A stretch of DNA of 64,000 nucleotides. It comes from Gracilaria domingensis (lineage: Eukaryota > Rhodophyta > Florideophyceae > Gracilariales > Gracilariaceae). The notes under the pieces are model-generated. The model ran no database searches. It was not told the origin of the DNA and worked only from the letters and a program-made list of their open reading frames with translations. Position 1 is the stretch's first letter. The number at the start of each line of letters is the position of its first letter. The stretch spans positions 620,001-684,000 of the forward strand of contig VCMS01000001.1 of the NCBI GenBank assembly GCA_022539475.1, read 5' to 3'. Shown here in pieces: positions 30,169-38,964 of this stretch. The translations under genes were made by a program, and so were the position numbers.

Positions 30169-31546
30169 ATGTCGTCTACGCGCGACCGGCGCGCCCGCCG
30201 CGAGTCCATTCTGCGCAGCTTCTTCACGCCCTCCGTGCAGTCCTCGCGCTACATCGTTGAGAAGGTCGTCGGCGAGGGCGCCTACGGCGTCGTCGTGTCC
30301 GCGCTCGACCAAGTCAAGAGGGAGCGCGTCGCTGTCAAGCGCATCAAGAGCGTGCTCGACTCCTCCGGCATGGCCACCCGCATCCTGCGCGAGCTCAAGT
30401 TTCTGCGCTTTCTGCACAAACACGAGAACATCATCTCCGTCAAGGACGTGCTCATCCCTGGTCAACGCGACAGCTTCAACGACGTGTTCGTCGTCTTCGA
30501 GCTCATGCCCACCGATCTCGGTCGTCTGCTGCGCAGTAAGACCGAGCTCAGCCCCAGGCACGTCAAGTATGTCATGTTTCAACTGCTGTGCGCCGTCAAC
30601 TTCTTGCACTCGGCTCGCGTGTTTCACCGCGATCTGAACCCCAGTAACATTCTCATCGATACCAACTGCCAGCTAAGGGTGTGCGACTTTGGTCTGGCAA
30701 GGGCAGCCTTTCAGCGAGACGAGGAGGTGCTGTTCTGGACCGACTATGTGGCCACACGTTGGTACAGAGCGCCAGAGCTAATCCTTGCTCACTCTACCAT
30801 ATATTCCACCGCTATTGACATGTGGTCGGTGGGATGTATCTTTGCTGAGATTCTTGGGCGCGGCAAGCCGCTGTTCCCCGGACGCAACGCTCAGCATCAA
30901 TTTGAACTGATTCTCAATGTGACTGGAAAACCATCGCAGGCGGTGATGGACCGCATTGGCGACCAGCGTCTGGCGCAAGCGCTGGAACGTCTTCCGAGCA
31001 AGCCGCCAGCATCGTTGTCTGCCATCTACCGAGACGCCGATCCGGGAGCGATTAACCTGTTGCAGCGATTACTGGCGTTTGATCCGGAGGAGAGAATAAC
31101 AGCCTCGGAGGCTCTTTCTCTGCCGTACTTTAATGAGTTTAGGGTTTTTTGGGTGGGGAGAAACGACAGAACCGCTGGACGAGCGCGAGTTTGCGTTTGA
31201 ACGGGTGCGGCTAAGTGCGGATGAGATGAGACTAGAGTTCATTAAGGAGATCCTGGCGTATCACCCGGAGGCAAGGGACGAACTTCTAGTGGGGCGCGAC
31301 CGGTGCGGGAGGGTATCAATGCTGCCCAGCCAAGCAGAACAGTTTCGACAGGACATGGAGGTGTATTCGCTGACGCGACGCACAATAGGCACGGACGTTT
31401 CTGTCGTGGCTACAAGAGCAGAGGCAGCGATGCGCGATTACAGAAGCACAACTATGAGCGAAGCTGAGCTGGCGCGAATTGACGGCGCGCCGGCACACCA
31501 TGCGAGCAGCTTCGCGAACCATGCGGAGCAGGCCATGGAGGAATGA
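30169..31546 (+). CDS. MAP kinase (TDY type), catalytic-loop Lys changed, frame shifted near the 3' end
   Basis: The N-lobe has GEGAYGVV (Gly loop) and VAVKRI (ATP Lys). The catalytic loop reads HRDLNPSN: the Lys of the usual HRDLKPSN is Asn (codon AAC). The DFG motif and activation loop follow: DFGLARA...WTDYVATRWYRAPE, so the dual-phosphorylation motif is TDY. At YFNEF (about 31140) the frame must move +1 in the stretch AGGGTTTTTTGGGTGGGG. The next frame continues ETTEPLDEREFAFERVRL...EFIKEILAYHPE, the MAPK C-terminal lobe, to TGA 31546. With one base skipped the product is about 458 residues, normal for plant-type MAPKs. Unshifted, it ends at 31200 with a short foreign tail. An indel in the T6/G4 runs is the simplest cause. 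Confidence 0.85.
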
Positions 31547-31804
31547 CGAAACGGAGGGGCGGGAATCTAACACACCTAAATAGCTGATTACTACGTGCCT
31601 ACATGTTAGAGAGAACGCTTGTACAGCAAGAACATGGATAAATACGCGTTCGACGATGAACATGTGCGTCGCGCTTGTTTTTCGAGGCCCACTTCCACTG
31701 GAGGCGCGGTGCCGGGCAGGGGGGTTTGGGAGGGGAGGACGGAGGCTGAGCGCCGGGGGAGCGCGCGCTGGGGGGAAGCGACTGCGGACGTCAGGGAAGG
31801 GGGG

Positions 31805-31849
31805 AAATTCCGCTGCGGCACCTTCCCGGAAGGTGCCGCAGCGGAATTT
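31805..31849. repeat. Perfect 45-nt palindrome, 22-bp arms, 1-nt centre
   Basis: The left arm is AAATTCCGCTGCGGCACC...TTCC, the right arm is its exact reverse complement, and the centre is a single C at 31827. It lies about 440 bp upstream of the next start codon and 259 bp after the kinase stop. Confidence 0.95.
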
Positions 31850-31922
31850 GGTAGATATCGGTACGCGCGTATCTGTGCGCGGCGGTTAGACGGCGCGGCG
31901 CCGCGTGCTTGGCCGCGCGCGT

Positions 31923-31972
31923 CGTGGCGACGCGCGCGCACGCACGTGACGCGTGGCGCGCGCGTCGCCACG
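31923..31972. repeat. Inverted repeat, 17-bp perfect arms, 16-nt spacer
   Basis: The arm CGTGGCGACGCGCGCGC at 31923-31939 pairs with 31956-31972. The spacer contains CACGTG. All-GC arms would make a very stable hairpin in the leader of the membrane-protein gene. Confidence 0.85.
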
Positions 31973-32290
31973 CTGCGCGCACAATTTTTCGGCTGCGCTT
32001 GCAGCTTGGCTGCCGGCGGCTGCGCGTCGGTTTTTTCGCGCGCCGCTTGGCGCCATGCGCGCCCCTGCGCGCGGGGCGCTTCCGGCGCGCGCGGCCCGTC
32101 GTGACGGCGCGCCTGTTTCGCCGCGTGTTGCTGTCGTGTGTGATCGCGGCGCTTCGAGGTTGGAAGCGCGCGCTGTTTGTGCGCCAGAGGTCTTGGAGCG
32201 TTTGTGCCGAGCTCAGTATGGCGCTTTTCGCGCCGCGGCTGCCGCACTGAGTGTTTGTTCGAGTCGCCGTTGCGCGCGACGCTGTTTGTG

Positions 32291-33433
32291 ATGCTGCCTT
32301 CGTGGCGCTTTCGCACGCTTTCGGCGCGCTTTGCCGTCGCAGTCTGCGTGCTCGTGGCGCTTTGCGCGCTGTTTGTGCCGACCGACACCGTCGGTGCGCC
32401 CCGCGCGAAGGCTGCCATTTGCAAGCTGGCGCGTGTTGCGTACGATGCTTCCGCTTGTCGCCCGACCCGCCGTGAGCTGTTCACGAGGTCCGAGCCGTGT
32501 GTGTGGAACCTCTCCGTTGTGAGCGATGTGATTCGAGAGCGACATCCGCTTGTGCTACCCGCCGACACCGCGCTGTCGCCCCAACAGGTGCGCTTGCTCA
32601 CGCGCTTGGATGGATGTAATTCTACCGAGCAGTGTGCCGGTGAGACCGTGGACTGTACCTATGGCATTGAGGACCCGACCGATGCCTTTTGGTGGCGCGA
32701 GTATAATCACGGCATTAAGTTTGTCGTCATGATGAAGATTGGTTTCTTGTCTCTCGTGTTTTACATTGCCGCCATCATTAGCGACGGTACCATCTTTTCC
32801 CCCCATCGCCCTTCTATTGCTAGCAATGTGGCCAGTGTGCTCATCTTAATTGCGCTCTCGGCCTTGTTGTACATAAGACTTGTGCCAAGAAAAATGCAAT
32901 ATTCTTTGCTTGGCGGAGACCTTTTCCAAACTACCGCCGTTCTCTTAATCATTCTAACTACTGCAGTGCTTCTTCCAGCCATGGCTGTCATTGCTCTCAA
33001 CTTTGTCATCTTTTCCGTTACGTTCCTTTGGTTTTTTGTCGAACAGTGTCTTTCTGTAATCGTTGGCTTTCTGCAGTTTCTAGCTGGTTTATCTCTGTTC
33101 AATATCCAACACACTTATCTTTGTCTTCGTCAGATTTACTTCAATGGTACTGACGCTGAATATGAACAGCAGCTTGTCTCGAATAGCGAGCGGTTTCTGC
33201 AGCAAATGCGAAACAACTGGTTCTTAACCAAGGTACCACGTTTCTTCCTTGAGAATGCTGATCTGGCAGTGCGCACTGTGCTTTCCGAGCATCTGCATGA
33301 TCAGGTCGACTTCGTACCAAACGTCGACATGGACTCTTTTGCGAGCGAAGAAGACGAAGAATCTGTCCTTGTACAATCTGCGCCTGAGGCGAATGAGACA
33401 ACCCCTCTTCTGGAAAGAACTTCTGGCGCCTAA
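32291..33433 (+). CDS. Multi-pass membrane protein with C-terminal acidic dileucine motif
   Basis: The product is 380 residues. The first about 30 residues are a signal peptide or anchor (FAVAVCVLVALCALFV). A Cys-containing lumenal segment of about 110 residues follows (CNSTEQC, CTYG). Then come about four to five hydrophobic spans between residues 150 and 285 (FLSLVFYIAAII, ASVLILIALSALLYI, AVLLIILTTAVLLPAMAVIALNFVIF, CLSVIVGFLQFLAGLSLF). The tail is cytosolic and acidic and ends ETTPLLERTSGA. The ETTPLL part fits [DE]xxxL[LI], an adaptor-binding signal for sorting to vacuole or lysosome-like compartments. I recognise no family. The GC-rich start grades into AT-richer coding DNA. Confidence 0.65.
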   Translation: MLPSWRFRTLSARFAVAVCVLVALCALFVPTDTVGAPRAKAAICKLARVAYDASACRPTRRELFTRSEPCVWNLSVVSDVIRERHPLVLPADTALSPQQVRLLTRLDGCNSTEQCAGETVDCTYGIEDPTDAFWWREYNHGIKFVVMMKIGFLSLVFYIAAIISDGTIFSPHRPSIASNVASVLILIALSALLYIRLVPRKMQYSLLGGDLFQTTAVLLIILTTAVLLPAMAVIALNFVIFSVTFLWFFVEQCLSVIVGFLQFLAGLSLFNIQHTYLCLRQIYFNGTDAEYEQQLVSNSERFLQQMRNNWFLTKVPRFFLENADLAVRTVLSEHLHDQVDFVPNVDMDSFASEEDEESVLVQSAPEANETTPLLERTSGA

Positions 33434-34002
33434 CAGTCAAACCCTAGCTTTGCTACATTTCCGTCGACGAATACATTTCAGCTTCGTGTCTTACCTCAAC
33501 ACTCCATCCGCGTGTTACGGAAACGCGCTGTGGCTCTCGACCCGAGCGAGACAAGGTGAGCCGATGCTCTCACGTGTGACACGAGTGTTCGAAGCCCTTC
33601 GTGGTTGCGGTTACCTTACACAGCGCAGTTTTCGCTAGCCGCCGCAATTTGTGCGCGACTCAACGACGTCATTACGTTCCCGCATCCAAGAAAAGTCACA
33701 TGACCCGGTTCTGCTGTGCAGCCGTTCGCATGAGGTCGAGGTCTATTTCGGTGACATTTTGTAGTCTGGGGAAATGAGCCTCATCGGGTGTTTTACTCAT
33801 GCGAGCGGGTGGCCAATTTGACACCACACCCGTTTCTGACTCCGCAACTGTTCTTTACAGAGTATCAAGACTTCCACCAAACCGCTTCATAAGCTGCGAG
33901 CCATTCAGGAATTGCTTCGATCATGGTGTTCGTGAATTGCAAGTGGTTGTCACGTTTAGTTAATGCTTTTATAACCAACTACGAAGTACTGTTACAGTCG
34001 CT
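33434..34002. other. Intergenic, nothing recognised
   Basis: AT-richer DNA between two same-strand membrane-protein genes. There is no motif, repeat or credible frame. Confidence 0.5.
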
Positions 34003-34755
34003 ATGATACCGCAGAATATTTTCAGAAGTAGATGTCGTCTTACAAGAAACAATGCTTACCTTTTTTGGGGATTCCTTTCATTTGTCGCCACTACGTTAGT
34101 GGTTCTTTACATGGTGGTCTTTATCATTGTCCCAAATCAACAATTCGTATGTAGATCACATATTTATACAATGCGAGAGACATGAGCAGTTGCTTCTGAA
34201 TATGTTCAATACTAACGATATACATGTTCACTATTGTATTTACTCTTTCAGCTCAGAGCAAAGAAAGAGCAATGTATAATTGGAAAGGCAGATCTATCGT
34301 GTTGGAGAAAGACGCTTCTGAGCTCGGCTCCGATCGAGAAAGGGCGTCATAAATGCTGGTTATTCATTGTGAAGGTTGGAAATATGTCACATCAGGTCCA
34401 ATACAATAGGCTAAAGGATTTTCCTTTGGAGCATGATGGATGTTCTTCTGTTTCAACATGTGGAATGGAAGTATGGCCATGTCGCTTGACTGGAGACAAC
34501 AGTGTCAAATTGCGGTGGGTTTACCCAGTCAAACACATTGTCTATTGTCTGGCTGTGATAGTTGTCGCATTATCTCTCGGAGGTATTGCCGTGGTGAAGC
34601 ACTACCGCTTCAAAAAAAGCGAGGAAGAGAATGACGAATACGATGAAGAGCAAGGTTCGTCGATACCCTTTTCATGTAATGAGGGCAGAGTCAGTGATCA
34701 TGTGACAGAGGAAGTGCAGCGAGTGGATACGCAACCGCTTGCTTGCACGGTGTAG
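34003..34755 (+). CDS. Two-TM protein with Cys-rich ectodomain, two exons
   Basis: Exon 1 is 34003-34146 and exon 2 is 34252-34755. The intron of 105 nt has GTATGT, a TACTAAC branch site at about 34208 and a pyrimidine tract ending CTTTCAG. The 215-residue product has one TM span near the N-terminus (FWGFLSFVATTLVVLYMVVFIIV). An ectodomain of about 110 residues follows with Cys in CII, SCW, KCW, GCSS, TCGM and PCR and one NMS sequon. A second TM span (YCLAVIVVALSLGGIAVV) leads into an acidic tail. Both ends would face the cytosol. The layout recalls small auxiliary subunits of channels or flippases, but I see no diagnostic motif. Its stop codon lies 38 bp from that of the facing tRNA-binding gene. 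Confidence 0.6.
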
Positions 34756-34793
34756 AAAAGTTTTTAGATAGGCTAATCGTAAAGAACTTACTC

Positions 34794-35633
34794 TCAAGAT
34801 ATAGGCCCAACTAGCTTTTCCGGGGAGAAGCATGCTCCCGCGGAAGTGGAAAATGGAACGTCTTCAAACATAGCCACGCCGTCAGTGCTAGTCTTAAGAC
34901 CGTCCGTGATTCTGTCAAATGCCTTTGTCGCCCTATTGCTCGGGTCGATTGGGGCTGATTTATGTCCGTCAAATGTGATTAGCTCTCCAATTGGCGCTTC
35001 TGGCGGTGCTGATAACGGGTCGACGATTGTGTGATCTTCGTTGGAAGCGCATAGAAGCATTCCATGGCTAGTTATGCCTCTCATAGCTCTTGGTTTCAAG
35101 TTGCACAAGACTACCACTGTGCGGCCAATCATTTTGTCCAAAGGCACATACTTTACAAGCCCCGAAACAATAGTGCGGGGTTCTTCCTCTCCAACATCAA
35201 TCTTTTCCACATAGAGAGAATCTGCCTCAGGATGCTTCTCACATTCTACAATCTTGCCAACTCTTATCTCAAGCCGAGAAATCTCTGTCAATGGCAGTTC
35301 TGTCGAACCTCCATCCTTATCCACAGCGCTGGGAGATTGGGCTGTTGCGACAGTCGTGAACGACGTCGATGCATCAAATCCGTTTCCCGTCACATGCACG
35401 TCGTATGGGACCCCTGGTTTTAAGCCCGTGAGATTTACACGAGGATGAGCTACAATCCTTCGTGACCGGAATTTCGCACCAGAAGGTGCGTACAAAACTG
35501 TGAAAGCGCTGCTCGGTCTCCCTGACCAGACAAGTGATACCATTCGTTCTCCGACGGCTTCGGTAGATATCTTGCCAGCAGATGAACGCCACAAAGCTGT
35601 TGCTGTGGAAGCAATGAATCCTGCGTTACTCAT
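34794..35633 (-). CDS. FN3-like plus EMAP-II/Arc1p-type tRNA-binding protein, intact copy
   Basis: The product is 279 residues from the ATG at 35633. Residues about 20-95 look like a fibronectin-III fold (SLVWSGRPSSAFTVLYAP...VNLTGLKPGVPYDVHVTG...STSFTT). From about 115 onward is the EMAP-II/Trbp111 OB fold: LEIRVGKIVECEKHPEADSLYVEKIDVGEEEPRTIVSGLV, then RTVVVLCNLKPRAMRGITSHGMLLCAS. It ends with the EMAP-II-specific extension DGVAMFEDVPFSTSAG. Such domains bind the outside corner of tRNA in synthetase complexes (Arc1p, p43) or Tyr/Met-tRNA synthetases. No synthetase domain is present. The homologue in the left arm lacks the native start and end, so this copy is probably the functional one. 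The duplication breakpoint falls in its last codons. Confidence 0.8.
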   Translation of the reverse strand: MSNAGFIASTATALWRSSAGKISTEAVGERMVSLVWSGRPSSAFTVLYAPSGAKFRSRRIVAHPRVNLTGLKPGVPYDVHVTGNGFDASTSFTTVATAQSPSAVDKDGGSTELPLTEISRLEIRVGKIVECEKHPEADSLYVEKIDVGEEEPRTIVSGLVKYVPLDKMIGRTVVVLCNLKPRAMRGITSHGMLLCASNEDHTIVDPLSAPPEAPIGELITFDGHKSAPIDPSNRATKAFDRITDGLKTSTDGVAMFEDVPFSTSAGACFSPEKLVGPIS

Positions 35634-36440
35634 GATTGGGGTAGATTTGGCTGTTGCGGAAATGTAAGGTTTTCGGCGTCAAATTGAGAAGAATGAACCC
35701 TCGATGGAGCCAGAACGTTGCTTATTGAAAGCCGAGGACGAGATTTTCCTTCTGGCGAGCAAGAAGTGAGGACCAATGAATGAAAGTCAAGTGGCGTGAA
35801 GGAGTGCTGGCTTTGATAATGTGAGAGGGATTGTTTCATCAAGAACACTCTGCGTTATGTCCTTGACTAAGATTGTACGCGTCGTACCAAAAGAAAGAGG
35901 GACAGACTGATGATCTCCGAATCGGAGTTTGGAGCTCGCATCCAAGAATCAAAACTATTCATAGCACCCGGCCCGAGATTTCAATGATCTGAACTTGAGA
36001 TTCTGGGATTAGGTATCAGATAATTTTCGCCGTTTCTTACCATGATGTACCGACGGTATCATTTTTGGACAGAGATGGGCTATCCTTAGCTCTAGTAGAC
36101 TCCGCTTTCTACGAAGGCTATCCTTAGCCTTCTGTCCTTAGCCGCTCTAGAGCAACGTTCGCATGCAGAGAAATGCTCGTGCGCGGAACTCTGTTCGAGG
36201 TGAGCTCATCTACTTCTGGGTGAACTCGCCTGCTTTTGGGTTAACTCACCCCAATCCTCACCCGCAGTCTTCGTCGTCGTCGCCGCAACCGCTTGTGCTC
36301 CCAGCCCTCGCCAAGTGCTCTGGACGCCTGCTCCAGCTGCCTTGGCTTCTGCTGCATATCCTTTGTAGTCTTAGTCCGCAACTCAAGGCCCACTGAACAT
36401 CCAACACTTTTCTTTGTTTAGTTAAATCTCTATCAAAGAA

Positions 36441-36935
36441 CTATTCTTGCTGTGAATGCTCATCTACTACTGCATTGCCTTCTGGCCTATAATACCAACA
36501 CTGCTCGCGAGTGTGGCCTCGCCTGCGACAATGCCAGCATTGGACTCGGCGCCGTCGTGCTCTCCTATTCGGGCGCGCACGTTCCGGCGCTTCATTGTCC
36601 CCTCTGCGTTGTTCCAGAGGCCCCGCAACTCCGTCACCGACGCACGGCTGTTGACCATCAGTAGAACTGGATCCATTGGCCGGCGTCTCGGTTACATTGC
36701 GGGGCTTGGAGCCGCATTCCCATCTCGTCCAGCAACCTTCAAAAGATGTCCCTAGCCCGGCCACGTCCTCTAGACCGCAAACGGCGGAAACATTCGCATT
36801 GAGAATGCGACTTCCCTTCCACTTGTCCTCCCTGTTTTCACCTCCACCTTCCTTCGCCCCCGAAGACCTTCCCAAACTCAGGGCAGCTAGTCCAACCACC
36901 ATCGTGGCCTCAAGTACGTTATATGCTTGGAACAT
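36441..36935 (-). CDS. CCHC zinc-knuckle protein, right copy
   Basis: The product is 164 residues from the first ATG (36935). The frame is open 27 codons further upstream without an ATG, so an upstream exon is possible. The features match the left copy: hydrophobic N-terminus, Gly/Asn/Ser-rich centre, basic NRRARRRR stretch, the knuckle CWHCRRRGHTREQC and the ending VVDEHSQQE. Differences between copies concentrate in the linker after the hydrophobic part, while the knuckle half is almost identical. This is weak evidence that the C-terminal half is kept by selection. It could be a domesticated Gag-like or RNA-binding protein. Confidence 0.4.
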   Translation of the reverse strand: MFQAYNVLEATMVVGLAALSLGRSSGAKEGGGENREDKWKGSRILNANVSAVCGLEDVAGLGTSFEGCWTRWECGSKPRNVTETPANGSSSTDGQQPCVGDGVAGPLEQRRGDNEAPERARPNRRARRRRVQCWHCRRRGHTREQCWYYRPEGNAVVDEHSQQE

Positions 36936-37281
36936 TGTAAGATATGCGCCTATCGTGCAGAAGAAATATACAGTAGTAGATGAGCACAAGACGAGAGGAG
37001 ACCGAGCTGGATGCACTCAACGAAGAGGCCCTTAAATAGCTGACAACTTGGTACTAGCGCTCACAATTCGTACCTTGGAAAACGGCGAGCGCGACGAGAT
37101 CCACGGTGAGTGAGCTCCAATTCGAGCTTCAATTCCTTCCTTGCTCGCCAGAACGTTCCACATCCACGTCTACTTCAATTCCTTTAGGACTAATTTCTGA
37201 ATCTCTATCGCTTTGGCACTTTCACTGTGACAAGCATTTCGATAGAGCCCCTTATGCCGGGAGACACGGGCGATGCAGCCG

Positions 37282-37569
37282 TCAAGGAGAAGAGAAAGGT
37301 GAAAAACAGAAGGACAATGGGTTGGATCCAGGCCTGGTTGGATCATTCTTGGAGCGGTTTTGGGCTGTGAGAATCCATTTTTCGTTAGAATGGTTGCTGC
37401 AACCCATCGTGGAATCGGAAGGCGACGAAAGATGAGGTGGGATCTTAAACAAACCTTTCTTTGGTGCTTTTTTGGCATGGTCAATGTTGCACATTGCTGG
37501 TTCACGACTTTGGATTTTCCTAAGTTTAGGAATCATAACTGTCATAGTCTTTGCGGGAGCCATTGCCAT
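37282..37569 (-). CDS. Small basic ORF in the right arm, unknown
   Basis: The product is 95 residues (MAMAPAKTMTVMIPKLRKIQ...), basic in the first half and Ser/Pro-rich in the second, ending FCFSPFSSP. The left-arm copy is broken by a TAA. A neighbouring frame (37526-37714, ending YDSYDS) overlaps it and is also conserved, so the true gene structure is uncertain. Confidence 0.25.
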   Translation of the reverse strand: MAMAPAKTMTVMIPKLRKIQSREPAMCNIDHAKKAPKKGLFKIPPHLSSPSDSTMGCSNHSNEKWILTAQNRSKNDPTRPGSNPLSFCFSPFSSP

Positions 37570-38165
37570 CAACAGTCAGCAATGAAGGCAGCAACGTCCT
37601 GCAGCATTTTTCGCTGTGCCAAGAAAAGAAGAAGAAGTTCAGAAACCAAAAGTCGCCGCTTGCCTTTTGCTTCCGTTTGACCTTCGCCGTCACTGATGCT
37701 TGGCGAAATATCACTCCTTCCGTTTTACGAGTTGCGCTGTTGATTTGTTTTCGCAGCTCATCAGGATTGTACTTGTCAGAGATCCGGATGAGCGGAGACA
37801 GTTTGTGATAAAATGGCGACGGTACGTGTAGCTGAAACGTTTTCCACTCCTACTTTGTTAGAATAGATGCAGGCTCACCGTTGGCAAGAGTTTCGGTTCA
37901 TTTGGAAAAGATCATCTCTCTTGGGGAAGCAGAAGTGATTTTATCACGACAGTCTGTGGGTCATACACCTGGTTTGCTCTCCCCAGCTACACATTTTGAC
38001 GGGAAAGAGAGCAATGTGCAAATGTCGTGTGGCGTTCCCTTCTCCGCTGAGCATTTCGTACTGCGATATTCAATAGGAACTCCGCCGAGATTAACATGTA
38101 AACCACCTCGACAGTATCATCGACGAATGACTGTGGCCGAAGTTATTATGGAGGTAACCTTCTAC

Positions 38166-38964
38166 TCCGATAGAGTGCTGGGTTTCCTAGTGAGAGGGCG
38201 TTATTTTGAACTGAAGCGCTTTGCACTACGTAGATATTGAACATCTGCACTTGTAAACGAGAAGGAGAATGAAAGTGTTTAATATCGAGCGGTGTTTGGC
38301 AGTTCCAAGAAGTATCATCACCTCTGCTGTGATACAGTGCTGCATTTCCGGGGACTTTAGGAACTTAACCACGAAACAAATGGCCTCAAAGTTTAGTACG
38401 GCGTAGTGCTCACACCAACATGGAAGCTCTGACTGCATTTAACTTTATGAAAGCACGTGGACAAAGCATGCGGTAAAGACTGTGTTGTAGGTGGATGCAA
38501 GACGAAATGATAAAGTTCGGAGCAACATTGAGAACACAATATATCGGAAGGCGTTTGCGCCCGCCCAAGCGGGGTGCAGACTGGGAACCACTGAGTGGTG
38601 AGGAAAGTAGTATTCTTCATGACGCAACGATGTTGATTGACGTTAAGAATGGTAGCTGCCAACACTATGTACAACTAACCCAGGCCTAGGGCACTATATC
38701 TCCCTAGCACGTGTATCTAAGCTACCAGGACGAGATGAGAGTAGTAAAGAATGATGTGTGGCCAGGTTCTATCTTTGCAACTCATTTCTCACCGAATTAT
38801 GTCGAATGAAACGACTTGTTTAGCAACTAATCAGCGGCATGAATATCTGTGCTGTCGATTTACTTGAACGTAAATGTGAATCGTTCGAGAGCATACCCGA
38901 AGAGAACACGTTGAAATGAAATGACGACAAGCACGACGTGAAGTTGAAAATCAGTGTAGCGCAT
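38166..38964. other. Intergenic, nothing recognised
   Basis: Single-copy DNA beyond the right arm. Short frames at 38393-38689 on both strands lack motifs. Confidence 0.45.

Larger units (their letters stand above)
31547..32290. other. GC-rich intergenic region with two strong inverted repeats
   Basis: The stretch lies between the kinase and a membrane-protein gene and holds the palindromes at 31805-31849 and 31923-31972. Long GC-driven open frames on both strands are artefacts of composition. Confidence 0.6.
34806..38165 (-). repeat. Right arm of the large inverted duplication
   Basis: Reverse-complement homologue of 17327-20740. It carries, in arm order, the 96-codon ORF, the zinc-knuckle ORF and the tRNA-binding gene, with intact ends. 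Homology stops near 38165, where the left arm has the GA repeat, and at 34806 in the end of the tRNA-binding gene. The 14-kb loop between the arms is single-copy. Confidence 0.92.

Noticed and set aside
31606-32601. 331-codon minus-strand frame
   Set aside because: It overlaps the start of the membrane-protein gene and the palindromes; GC-driven artefact.
17327-38165. Inverted arms as an assembly artefact
   Set aside because: The arms differ by many substitutions and indels, including a 353-bp block and a flipped tip, which an assembly echo would not create.
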